Part shown: in pieces, positions 47,045-57,584 of the stretch
Layout: every line of letters starts with the position of its first letter
Position numbering within the stretch: the first letter of the stretch is position 1
Assembly (NCBI RefSeq): GCF_014356525.2
Contig: NC_052506.1
Location: 11,951,283 to 12,015,282, forward strand
Reading direction: 5' to 3'
Source: Nilaparvata lugens
Lineage: Eukaryota > Arthropoda > Insecta > Hemiptera > Delphacidae
DNA length: 64,000 nt
Notes under the pieces: generated by a model
Told to the model about the DNA's origin: nothing
The model's input: only the letters and a program-made list of their open reading frames with translations
Databases searched by the model: none
Program-made: the position numbers and the translations under genes

Positions 47045-47515
47045 TCATTCCATTCATGATTTAATGTTCCTATTACTAGAGAAATTAATACAGGATTAAC
47101 CTGTAACCTTTGATTTTTTGTTCTTTTAAAATTTTAAATCCATTCCATCCATGATTCAATGTTCCTACTACTAGAGATATTAATACAGGATTAACCTGTC
47201 ACCTTTGATTTTTGTTCGTTTAAAATGTTGAATTCATTCCATTCATGATTCAATGCTCCTATTACTAGAGAAATTAATACAGGATTAACCTGCAACCTTT
47301 GATTTTTTGTTCGTTTAAAATTTTAAATTCAATACATTCATGATTCAATGTTCCTATTACTAGAGACATTAATACAGGATTAACCTGTAACCTTTGATTT
47401 TTTGTTCGTTAAAAATTTCAAATTCATTCCATTCATGATTTAATGTTCCTATTGCTAGAGACATTAATACAGGATTATCCTGTAACCTTTGATTCTTTGT
47501 TCGTTTAAAATGTTG
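47045..47515. repeat. Tandem array, about 95-bp unit, 5 copies
   Basis: CATGATT marks units at 47055, 47150, 47244, 47339 and 47434. Each contains ATTAATACAGGATTAACCTG and CCTTTGATTTTTTGTTC. Differences are single substitutions, so it is well homogenised. The minus-strand frame across it is a repeat artefact. Confidence 0.95.
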
Positions 47516-47531
47516 AAAACTAGTCTCAGCT

Positions 47532-47831
47532 GAAACTCCTGCAAATGAGTATCTTATGAAAAGCATTTTTGAGAAATAATGACAGATTTAATTCGTATTT
47601 GAATGAATCTAACTCCCATTGTGTCAACTCAAGAAGTTTGGATACATTTTAGAAGGAAACGCTGTAATGTAGTTTTGTAGGAGAAACTCCTGCAAATGAG
47701 TATCTTATGAAAAGCATTTTTGAGAAATAATGACAGATTTAATTCGTATTTGAATGAATCTAACTCCCATTGTGTCAACTCAAGAAGTTTGGATACATTT
47801 TAGAAGGAAACGCTGTAATGTAGTTTTGTAA
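47532..47831. repeat. Direct tandem duplication, 151-bp unit, 2 copies
   Basis: GAAACTCCTGCAAATGAGTA starts at 47532 and 47683, and the two copies appear identical by eye to GTAATGTAGTTTTGTA. It directly follows the 95-bp array, marking a local hotspot of duplication. Confidence 0.95.
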
Positions 47832-48100
47832 CAAAACCGTAGAAGGTTGTCGCGAGTCAATTATCTACTGGCTCTACGTTGAGCAATAACAATTCAGAAA
47901 TATATGGAACATTGTCACCCATCAAGTACAGCTCTAAGGCAACTTCAAACTCTTCGTTATACGTTTACACTTCATCTCAACTAAATGACTTACTTGAATC
48001 AACTGACTTTTCTTGTGACAGTCACTTTGCAAAGCCAGAGACAACTTCTGAACTTCTCAATTGTTTATTCTGAGGCAAAGCCTAGTCTCGCCTGATATTA
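47832..48100. other. Short spacer with an unassigned frame
   Basis: A 64-codon plus-strand frame at 47879-48073 is Ser/Asn/Thr-rich and has no recognisable domain. It ends just before the Helitron-like pair. Not called as a gene. Confidence 0.3.
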
Positions 48101-48893
48101 TCCTATCATAATTATTAAGCGAGCAATTTCTGTATTTTTATATCTGGTTATTTATATTTCTATGTGGTTATTTATGATCAACGGTTCTCGAAAACGGCTC
48201 TAACGATTTTCACGAAATTTGGAACATAGTAGGTTTATGATATAAAAGTTCGATTGCACTTGGTCTCATCCTTGGGAAAACTCGCTGAACGACATTAAAA
48301 GGATAATTCATCCTTGGCTGAAACAGCTGTGGATAGTAAAAAAGTGAGTGAGCGAGTGAGTATGTGAAAAATCAAAATATCGCATCCCCGAAATTCATAA
48401 GATGACATATAGCCAGCTGTGAAATATAAACACGATCATTTAAGAGAATTGTGTTCTGTTTATCAATAAAAAATCAGGGCACCGAGCTTCGCTCGTAATT
48501 TTTATTTATTGATAAACAGAACACAATTCTCTAAAATGTTCCTGTTTATATTTTACAGCTGGCTATACGTCAGCTTATGAATTTCGGGGATGCGATATTT
48601 TGATTTTCCACACAATCACTCGCTCACTTTTTACTATCCACAGACGACGAAAGTCTCAGCTGTTTCAGCCAAGGATGTATTATCCTTTTAATGTCGTTCA
48701 GCGAGTTTTTCCAAGGATGATACCTAGTGCAATCGAATTTTTATATCATAAACCTACTATGTTCCAAATTTCGTGAAAATCGTTAGAGCCGTTTTCGATA
48801 TCCGTTGAACATAAATAACCAGTATAAATACAGAAATTGCTCGCTTAATATAATAGGATAAAAATAACGAGCGAAGCTCGGTGCCCTCATATT
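48101..48893 (+). mobile_element. Helitron-like family B element, copy 2, interrupted by copy 3
   Basis: The element starts TCCTATCATAATTATTAAGC after an A and is interrupted at 48470 by a minus-strand copy of the same family. Its final bases, including the CGAGCGAAGCTCG hairpin and GTGCCCTCATATT, resume at 48859. Ignoring the insertion it is about 405 bases long. It has no coding capacity. The two opposed copies make most of the region a large palindrome. Confidence 0.7.
48471..48858 (-). mobile_element. Helitron-like family B element, copy 3, nested
   Basis: Complete 388-bp copy. On the minus strand it runs from TCCTATTATATTAAGCGAGC, preceded by A, to CGAGCGAAGCTCGGTGCCC and TGATTT. The host reads ...CAATAAA before and TAAAAATAACG after, and joining the two sides reproduces the host family sequence seen inside this very copy. 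No bases of the target are duplicated. Confidence 0.75.
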
Positions 48894-51068
48894 TATTATT
48901 ATATTAGTCACATCATTCTATTCCATTATTTACACTTGTCGAATATCAATTTTTAAATTCCAACTTTCTCAATTACTCAATCATATTCTTCCAATTTATT
49001 ATAGTATTCTAATTCGTCAAAGTCAGATACTGTTCAAATTTGTGTATTTGATTGTTTTTTTTTTTCAATTCAAAGTTGGCTTGAAGCTTAAAAGTTATAT
49101 TCACAGAATAGAGTACAGGTTAATAGCACATTATTTTCCTAGTAATTCTGTTAAATGATAATATAGCCTAGATCTGGAAAACTGACTCTTATCATGAAAT
49201 ATCTAGCTATTTAATTGGTCCAATTAGTTGAACAGGAAAATTATTTATCAAGGTCTGTGTATTTATCACAATTTTTCAGCAGAAAATAATAAAAATTCTG
49301 ATAAACATGGCGTCCAAGTGGTTAGCGTGGAGCACCCCAATCGCCGGAACCCAATTACCGTTCGGTTCATATTTTTCCCTCACGCGAAAATTCCATTCTA
49401 CACGTGGAAAAGCCTTGTTCACGTGTCGCCCATTCCTAAATATTCAACGGTAATGAATGGTATTATCATAATAATGCCATTGACATTCATGCACTCTTAT
49501 TTTTATAGAGACTCAGTTTTCAAATACTGTACTACATGAAATTATTCATTTTTCTAGCTTATTAGTTGATCAAATTAGTTCTGATTCAATTTGATCAGCA
49601 CTAGATGTTTTTGGAGAGCTCTATATTAAGTAGTAATTAATAATTACAAAGCCAAATGAAGTTTGTTACATTGGAATTTTAATGTTATAATGAAAATAGT
49701 TTTTACTCTTACAAAAGAGTGCATATTTCAATAATTAACGAACACAATATAATAAGGTTCCAAATTCTCATTTTCGATACTGTATTCGTTTAAAGCTTCA
49801 ATTTCAAGCTTTTATGCGTAATTGAGTGGGATTATGACTCCCGGTCAAAACTAGAACTAATTTAATTAGAATCCTACTGTGACTGAAAACAATGTGATCA
49901 ACTATTTTAGAAATCATATAATTATTATTACTCTAGCCCAAATCAGCAATATGGATAAATTTACAAGGAATATGGAATGTTTTATCCAGATGGATAAATC
50001 CAATATGGATCCATGCTCTAATATGGAATCTTGATTTGGGTGGGGCTTTCAACTGTCATTTCAATAAAATATTTGTTGTACAAAATCATATTCTTAGAGC
50101 TGCCTTGGGTAAGCCTTGGCTGTATCCTATATAGGAGGCTGCTCCTTATATATTATATAATTACTTATTATAATACCTACTGTATTATCAGGTCATGTCA
50201 GAGGCTCTGAAATTGATCAGTTGCGACCTGAAAACTCTGACACCAGACCTGAGCCAGCCAGGTCACTCGATATTATTATTATTATTATTTTATTATAATA
50301 CCTACTGTAAAAATCTAACTATTAAGTAATGTATTTTATACTCTAAGTTTTAAAGTTTGAATTATCATTAAGGATAAATAAATTTGAAATTTGAATTTTT
50401 CATAAATTGGAATAGGAGTAGTTTCGAACTTGAGCCTGTTAAGTGTTTTCGTAAGTTTTAGTAATTGGAAAGTGATGAACTATTCCCTTGAAAGGATAAT
50501 TTTCACTCATCTACTCTACCTTTAAAACCTAGCTCAATATCCTTCTTGACTCTACATTTCACAGACAAATTTAAAATTAGTGTAAGAATATTTCGATTCG
50601 TTCAATCAAGATTCAAGAATGTATAGTAAGCAATAATCTCATATAGAATTGGTTGATCAATTTCAATTTTACGTACACTTATCTAGTCCTGACTTCTTCT
50701 ATTCTTTTTTCTTGACAGAATATTATAGATGGTTCATCTGTTGGATAAAATCCACCCTTGAAATATAGTCTATTCACCCTGATAGGCCGAGTGAATTAGA
50801 TGGCAAAGACCCAAGATGTGTGAACCCCAAGAATTTCACTTGGACTTGTGAACGATCGGCGTCATCTATCAATGTCAAGTCGCTGGCTATCTGTACATAT
50901 AGGTCTTTATACATTCTATAGTCGGCTGGTAAATCTTTTTGAATGGTATCATTCATAAGAGAGCGAATATGTTGGTACCCGTATCAAGCGCGATGTGTTA
51001 AAACTGACTTCAGAATGTGGCCCCGGCAATTAGGAACAAGATATATAGTCCATGAATGCCAGTCTAAA
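48894..51068. other. AT-rich sequence with possible retroposon remnants
   Basis: A tRNA-like A-box word (AGTGGTTAGCG) occurs near 49316 but lacks a proper B box or cloverleaf. At 50090-50300 a GC-richer block (CCAGACCTGAGCCAGCCAGG) runs into (ATT)n, resembling the tailed retroposon ends at 22.7 and 34.1 kb. No coding exon is supported. Confidence 0.3.
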
Positions 51069-51235
51069 GAGAAGAAGATGATAAAGAAGAAGAAAAGTAG
51101 AGGAAGAAGAAGATGTAGAAGAAGAAGAAGAAGAAGAAGAAAAAGAAGATGTAGTAGTAGTAGTAGAAGAAGAAGAAGAGAAGAAGAAGAAGAAGAAGAA
51201 GAAGAAGAGAAGAAGAAGAAGAAGAAGAAGAAAGG
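51069..51235. repeat. (GAA)n purine-rich tract
   Basis: GAA/AGA repeats interrupted by GATGTAG and (GTA)n blocks. Long frames through it encode only Arg/Lys/Glu or Ser/Leu/Phe runs and are artefacts. Confidence 0.9.
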
Positions 51236-51451
51236 TGTGGGCGACTGTGAGTCAACTATTTGATTTGCTACTCTGTGAGGCTTCATTGTATCTGTATGTA
51301 ACAGTCAATCAGTCAAATGTGTTCGATACGATCTTGATTCATGAGTTAAATCTAACCAAGATTAACGAGATATAAGATTCTCACTGTCGCTAAAATCACA
51401 ATATACTTATTTTAATAGAAGCAAGTGAACTCAATCAAATATTCGCAATAA
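51236..51451. other. Spacer
   Basis: Nothing recognised between the purine tract and the next Helitron-like element. Confidence 0.4.
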
Positions 51452-51875
51452 TTGACCGAGCGAAGTGAGGTCTAAGATTCAAGTCGACGGTTTGGCATTT
51501 CTCTTAATGTTTAAATCTTTGAATGTTTATATGTTGTGCATTTACGGCGAAACGCATTGATAGATTTTCATGAAATTTGACAGGTATGTTCCTTTTTTAA
51601 TTGCGCGTCGACGTATATACAAGGTTTTTGAAAATTTTGCATTTCAAGGATAATATAAAAGGAAAAAGGAGCCTCCTTCATACGCCAATATTAGAGTAGA
51701 AATCAGACTATAATAGAATAATTATTATTCATCATAAATCAGCTGACAAGTGATTACACAGATGTGTGGAGAAGCCAGTCTATTGCTGTATTTCCATAAG
51801 AACTATAGCCTAGTTTCAATCAGGTACTTGTGGATGAGAATACTGCGTGAGGTCTACTGTTCACAGAACTACTAG
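51452..51875 (+). mobile_element. Helitron-like family A element, copy 4
   Basis: TTGACCGAGCGAAGTGAGGTC follows an A; the 3' end is GAGGTCTACTGTTCACAGAA then CTACTAG. Unlike the other copies the next base is C. The 5' 280 bases match all family members and the 3' internal part matches copy 5 (54.7 kb) but not copies 1-3 or 6. No coding capacity. Confidence 0.65.
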
Positions 51876-52492
51876 CTCGATTTAACATTTTTCAAATTAA
51901 ATTTTGTTTCTGGAATACATGATTTAGTTCTACTTTCTCCTCCAAAGAGGCAGTTCCCCTCAATTGTGAAATAAGCTTTGTCATGTGGTGCTCAACACTC
52001 GAGTGGCTGCTAACTTGTTTATCCAGTTGAGTGGGCATATAGGCATTGATATAGTCGAGCTTAACTCAGCTAATAGCTAATTCAGAACTGCCCACATCTT
52101 GACAATGACCTCAAACCATAATCCTTTCCCCCCTGAAATATAACTGCATCTTTTGTTAGCTTTTTTCAATTTCCATATCACTTTTAATGACATTTGTAAA
52201 TCTCTTCAGATAAGTTACATACTCAGTATTTCAGATTTTGTATCATTATTCAATAGGTTATATTTTCTAGATTACTATGACGATTAAAGACAGTTACAGT
52301 ACAAATATAACTGCATCTTTTGTATTTTTTTTTTCAATTTTTATATCACTCTTAATGGCATTTGTGAATCTTTCAGCTCTTCATAACTATGACGTTTCAA
52401 GACAGGGTACAATTATTATTTGTTACAACACATTATCATGTGTAATATCGAACTGTTTGTGTAGTTGAGAAGTTGATATTGTGGTAATTACA
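51876..52492. repeat. Spacer containing a 165-bp period direct repeat
   Basis: ATATAACTGCATCTTTTGT followed by TTTTTTCAATTT and ATATCACT-TTAATG occurs at about 52137 and 52302, a direct duplication with moderate divergence. The stretch at 51876-52130 is unique. Confidence 0.6.
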
Positions 52493-53276
52493 GTATTCTC
52501 ATTAAATAAAAAGACTAAGAGATTGTCAAAAACCACAGATTTCTATTAAAAGTAGAAAGACCGGCTTCGGTTGTTACACAATTGTCAATCACAGTGACAC
52601 AAGTAACACAATGGTCATTATACCATTGAGGAGTGTTTTAAAGCATTCATGTGACTCCATTCTCAATATGACATGTTGTATGCCATTTGAGCACTGCTCA
52701 GAATTTGTGGCTTCACACAACAAAAATATAATAATAGTAATAATAATAATAATAATCTCTGATAAACTAAAACTAAATACAAAAACAGCAGAATTTATAC
52801 TAGTAGGCGAGTACTGCTATTGTTCAAGGGCATGAACGGCTGCCATTGGCCCAGCTAGACAGTCTCTTCCCACTTAACAAAATGTACAATACTACGAATT
52901 TAGTTTTATCATAACCTTGTTACCATAGATTAGTCGATAGTTTTTCTATTCACATATTTATTATCTTTTACTTGGTTGCTTGGGTTTTATTTTGGACTGC
53001 AAGTAAATTTTGTTATCATAGCGAGTCTGTTGCTTGAACCGCCATTTTGTGACGTTTCTATCATATGCACTGTTAAGTGGGAGGAGAGTGTCTAGCTGGG
53101 CCAATGGCAGGCGTTCATGCCCTTGACCAATAGCAGTACTCGCCTACTAGTGAAATCTGCTGCTCTTGTATTTAGTTTTAGTTCATCAGAGATTGACAAT
53201 GGTGTAACAACCAAAACCGGTCATTCTACTTTTAATAAATTCTTTGGTTTTTGACATTTCTCAGTCTTTTTATTTA
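52493..53276. mobile_element. Foldback element of the TTGTCAAAACCACAG family, short form
   Basis: ATTAAATAAAAAGACTAAGA and TTGTCAAAAACCACAG at the left are inverted at the right end. Inner arms around ACTAGTAGGCGAGTACTGCT, CATGAACGGCTGCCATTGGC and CCACTTAACA repeat inverted at 53040-53160. The element lacks the nested MITE found at 36.1 and 37.9 kb, giving the relative order of insertion. A short (ATA)n run lies inside. Confidence 0.7.
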
Positions 53277-53931
53277 ATATTAATATCGATCGTTAAAACC
53301 TTCATTCACTGTATGATGTCAAAATGAGAGTGATATGTATTCAATTCAATTTTTCTTCCGTCTGTGACCAGTGTATATACTGGTTAGACAATGTCGATTA
53401 ATAAAACACAAAAGTTCGAATATTTACAGTTTACATTAATTGCACCATTTTAAATTACGTTGAAAAATGTCTCTGACCTCTGAGATGCATTCTAAAATAT
53501 TTTAACTTGAGTTGGATTAGATTAGATTAGATTACAGTCTTGGAAGGGATAATCTAGAAAGAGGATGGAAGAATGGATCAATAAATATTCATAGCATAGT
53601 AAGAATGATTTTCCTAAGCTCTTTGATTGTTACACTCAATCACAGCTCATCATGTTTTTTCTAGTTTATTTAATACACCAACTCAAGATATTCAGGCCAC
53701 GGTATTTAGATTGAAAAGGTAGGGGTCACGAAATGTGTGCGTAGTGGCCAGCTAGCTAGAATGCGTCATCGCCACCAACCGAGGTTTTCAACACCTTTTG
53801 GCAATATTATTCATGAAACTTATTTGTTGAAAACATATGATTGGATATAGAATGACGTCAGCTAAACCAGAAATTTAGCACAAACATGCGCGTGACACCT
53901 ACCGTCTTCTATATACCGTGACTAGCCGTCA
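53277..53931. other. Unique spacer with (GATTA)n
   Basis: A short (GATTA)n run lies at 53513-53533. The rest has no recognised repeat or exon. Confidence 0.4.
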
Positions 53932-54143
53932 GGCTCGCCTCGCTCGCCATATCCGTCTAGCCAGGGGGCTCCGCCCCCTGGTCCCCCGACTGGATCGTCC
54001 AGGAATGAGATCAGCAGGCTCGCTTCGCTCGCCTGCACTTTTCATTTGAGCATTTTTATCATATGTTAGGACAATCCAGTCGGGGGCCCAGACTAAACGG
54101 CTGGCTAAACGGATATGGCGAGCGAAGCGAGCCTGACTGCTAG
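53932..54143. mobile_element. Inverted-repeat element with CTAG at both ends
   Basis: CTAGCCGTCAGGCTCGCCTC at the left is inverted at the right as GAGCGAAGCGAGCCTGACTG then CTAG. Both ends are followed outward by T on the relevant strand, as at Helitron 3' ends. A perfect CAGGGGG/CCCCCTG hairpin and CCCCCGACTGGAT/ATCCAGTCGGGGG arms lie within. It may be two Helitron-like 3' ends facing each other, or a TIR element. Confidence 0.55.
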
Positions 54144-54409
54144 TAATATAATATTCCCAGGATTGAAGTAGCAGTGCCCAATCAATTTTTCCCCGATAAA
54201 TGCATTTAAATCTTCAACTTGGTGCCAACCTAACAAAGTCAACTCAATTTAATGCTAACCTGACAAAATTATTAATTTAGTTGCCAGTTAACAACTGTTT
54301 TGAAGAGGTACTCTATCTAGATTATAGTTCTATAGTAACATATGATATGGAAATTTTCAATTATAATTAAGAGATTGGGAGAAGAAGAATATACATGCTA
54401 AAAGACGAA
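54144..54409. other. AT-rich spacer
   Basis: GTGCCAACCTAACAAAGTCAA and TGCTAACCTGACAAAATTA at 54222-54270 are loosely repeated. Nothing else recognised. Confidence 0.35.
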
Positions 54410-54620
54410 CTTTAAACCCTTAAAAACAACCCTTAGAGTTAAAATATTGCCAAGAGATTTCTTAGTGCGCCTCTAAAGGGCCAACTGAACATACCTACCA
54501 AATTTGAACGTTTTTGGTCCGGTAGATTTTTAGTTATGCGAGTGAGTGAGTGAGTGAGTGAGTGAGTGAGTCAGTCAGTCAGTGAGTGAGTGCCATTTCG
54601 CTTTTATATATATAGATTCA
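54410..54620 (+). repeat. Retroposon-like 3' end with (GAGT)n and TATATATAGATT
   Basis: A block with CCAAATTTGAACGTTTTTGG and AGTTATGCGAGTGAGTGAG runs into a GAGT/CAGT repeat (54541-54590) and then CATTTCGCTTTTATATATAT plus AGATT. From general knowledge, this layout resembles common 3' ends of insect repeats. The class is uncertain and no protein is encoded. Confidence 0.4.
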
Positions 54621-54657
54621 GGCTATGTTTAGATCAACTGTTATCATCCTGATCACA

Positions 54658-55031
54658 CTAGTAGTTCTGTGAACAGTAGACCTTATGCAGTATTCTCATC
54701 CACAAGCACCTGATTAAAACTATAGACTTTAAGGAATACAGCAATAGACTGGCTTCTCCAACACATCTGTGTAATCACTTTTCAGCTGATTTATGATGAA
54801 TAATTCTATGGTCTGATTTTTACTCTAATATTGGCGTATGAAGGAGGCTCCTTCTTCCTTTTATATTATCCTTGAAATGCAAAATTTCCAAGAACCTTGT
54901 ATATACGTCGATGCGCAATTAAAAAAGGAACATACCTGTCAAATTTCATGAAAATCTATTTCCGCGTTTCGCCGTAAATGCGCAACATAAAAACATTAAA
55001 ACATTAAGGCCAAACCGTCGACTTGAATCTT
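54658..55031 (-). mobile_element. Helitron-like family A element, copy 5, 5' end truncated
   Basis: On the minus strand the 3' end CTACTAG followed by T is intact. The other end stops at AAGATTCAAGTCGACGG, lacking the terminal TTGACCGAGCGAAGTGAGG. The internal sequence matches copy 4. Confidence 0.6.
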
Positions 55032-55865
55032 GATTCAATAATAAATTCCTTCATAACTGTATCCAACTGTCAAAACAAAACTTTTCCATCTACTGCCATC
55101 TCAATTATTTTCACAGTTTTCTAAATAATTGTTTCAGTTCGTTCCTGGTACATTTCATACTGTGAAGTATCATTGCTCAGTCTTTGATATTCTTGAATTG
55201 GAAAAACGTTTGCTTCTATTCTGTTATTGCGACAGAAATGGTACTAGAAATAAATTGCATTCGAGCAAGTGCAAGTTCAATTATTTACCCTTGACTGTGA
55301 CCAGCTGTTCATTCAGTTGAATAACTTGGTTAGATGATAACGTGATTGAATACCAGAATACAAGTTATACCAGAAATGCAGAAACACATTTCCCTTTCTG
55401 GCGATGGTTTCTTGCGTTCGGCTAGCTTTGATCTCCCAGTTACGGTAGTGAGCTCGCAAGGTCTTGCAATCAATTAGAATTCACTGCCATACATGATTAA
55501 CTCACCTGTGCTGCTGCTTTGAAAAATTCTCTTCGTTATCCACTGATGAAATTCGTTGGGCAATGACAGATCGAAGCAATGCAATGCTCTCATGAGTTAC
55601 CCTTGCAATCGATTATCACGGAATCGACAGGTGCGTTTCCAGGTAATTAAAATACCAGACAAATAAAACAAAGGAAACTTTTTCATTCTTCTTGACATAT
55701 TTAAATGATAATGAAGTGTGTTGGTTTAAATCAATCCAATTATATGGCAATAGATTAAATATCGTATCCTGACTGGCATAATTTATTTCTCCAACACAAC
55801 GGTTTACATTTGAATTGCAAATTAACAATGTATTCAATAGTCATCTACGAGTATACTACAGTATA
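55032..55865. other. Unique sequence without supported genes
   Basis: Short frames (for example 55129-55320 plus and 55616-55837 minus) have no domain. 55380-55620 is moderately GC-balanced. Nothing repetitive recognised. Confidence 0.35.
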
Positions 55866-56098
55866 ATAAAGGAAAGAACTGGCTTATGCACGTACGGGAT
55901 AGGAAAATTATGTTTGACGCATCATCACGTCTGAACTACTGGACTGGTTAACTTGAAATTTTGCACATAGGTTCTTAATCAACCGAGGATGGTTATAAGC
56001 CTATTTTCAATTCTTCAAGATTTTATTACGTCAAGTTTTCAGCTCGTCTATTTTTCAGTTTTATAATAGACCCTTGCGGAGCACGGGTTACCTGCTAG
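55866..56098 (+). mobile_element. Helitron-like family C 3' end, copy 1
   Basis: The end is CCCTTGC-GGA-GCACGGG, a seven-pair hairpin with one mismatch, then TTACCTG and CTAG followed by T. This is the hairpin-CTRR layout expected at a Helitron 3' terminus. An inverted relative lies at 57234-57430. The left boundary is where similarity with that copy fades and the true 5' end was not found. Confidence 0.6.
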
Positions 56099-57233
56099 TT
56101 TATAATACATTCATTATATTATATATTACATGAATATATATTATATACCACACAAATCTCGAAATCTCTCAATTAAATTAACAATTCAATTTTAAATGCA
56201 CATCTTTTCATTTATTGTAAAATTTTCACTTCCTACATTGCACAGTATATTCTACCTTATTTATAAACGATGACCTTGTTTTGGTCAGACGACAGTTAAC
56301 ATCATTCTTTTGTCAAATTCGTTTCATACAAACCTCGATTAAGTCCTGGGATGAGAATTATTTGAATAACTGACTAACCAGAATCATAGCTGCCATTTCT
56401 TGTTCCATAATTCTGATTTGATATTCCAACTAAACTTGTTTGATGAAAGAACTATCAAACGTTATTGTGAACCTTTTAGTGAGAATGAATTGGGTTGGTG
56501 CATTGAATATAAATGTCCCTCATTTTCAGTTATCATCCATGGACTACTTTATCCTTTTCTCAATTTCTCCCTTCCATACATTATCTTTTATCTCACTCCT
56601 ACTAACATACACGGATGATATTCGTCGTCGTTTCTTTGCCTTTATAGCCGTTATCTTCTGTCCTTTTCTGTGTGCGAGTCCCCCAAGGCTTTTCAAGCCT
56701 TCACAGCTGACAGTCAAGAAGATGAACGGCTGTAATGAAACGTGAATTTAATGATACGCAATATAAACACTCTTTATATCGTTCTTTCTTCATGTCACTT
56801 TTATCTCTGAACAAAGTTTCGTCGACGATACTGCAGCAGTCACACAATCGGGCAGCGACATTAAAAGTAAGGCTCAAGTCATAAAACAGCGAATGACATA
56901 AAGTGATTTCAGTATGAATACTCAAAATAATAGGGCAGCTCATTCTCGAACGGATGAAGATTTTAATATTTCTTTGATAATTTTTATGATCATAAGTTAT
57001 TACTATTTTCAATAACTTTTTAAAATTCAATTGATTTGTAATAGTTTTTAATAATAAGCTCAGTTATGTAATGCTGAGTGAAGGTCAAGATCTGTAGGCC
57101 AATGTCAACCATTAGTCAACCAACATTTGATTGTCAGATACATAATTCCTCAGTAGTTCGCTGTTCACCTGATAAAGGATTCTAACAAACGCAATTTCTG
57201 CTTGAATTTCTGTTCAATTCTTCTATTAAAATA
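56099..57233. other. Sequence between two opposed family C ends
   Basis: This 1.1-kb interval contains overlapping short frames (56400-56745 plus, 56701-57030 minus) without domains. It shows no Helitron Rep or helicase motif. It may simply be host DNA between two independent insertions. Confidence 0.35.
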
Positions 57234-57430
57234 CTAGCAGGTAACCCGTGCTATGCAAGGGTCTAGTTTAGAACTTGACCTACTGTAATCTTGAAGACTT
57301 CAAAATAGGCCTATAACCATCCTCGGTTAAATTACAAATCTAAATGAAAAATTGCATGTTAATCAGACGTGATGATGCGTCATTCGTGAATTTCCTATCA
57401 CATATGTGTATAATTCAATTCTTTCCTATA
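57234..57430 (-). mobile_element. Helitron-like family C 3' end, copy 2
   Basis: Minus-strand 3' end with CCCTTGC-ATA-GCACGGG, TTACCTG, CTAG and then T. It shares GACGCATCATCACGTCTGA and ACCGAGGATGGTTATA-GCCTATTTT with copy 1 in inverted orientation. Differences are numerous, so the two copies are separate insertions or an old inverted duplication. Confidence 0.6.
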
Positions 57431-57584
57431 TTATATTATAGATAATAAAAACAAACAATATTATTCTCGCGTGAAATGACTTGTATTGTCAATTTTGAAT
57501 CGTGAATTCAAATGAACATTTTTATTAATACTGCATAAATATCTAATATTTTTCAATGATCCAAACTCAGCTAGCTCACTAGTT

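Noticed and set aside
48101..48893. Single giant palindrome, for example an origin or a hairpin RNA gene
   Set aside because: The palindrome is fully explained by two opposed copies of one transposon family, one inserted in the other.
49300..49380. tRNA or tRNA-derived SINE head
   Set aside because: An A-box-like AGTGGTTAGCG word is present, but no cloverleaf, no proper B box at the right distance and no tail could be found.
50943..51286. About 100-codon frames on both strands
   Set aside because: Arg/Lys/Glu and Ser/Leu runs from the second GAA tract, not a protein.
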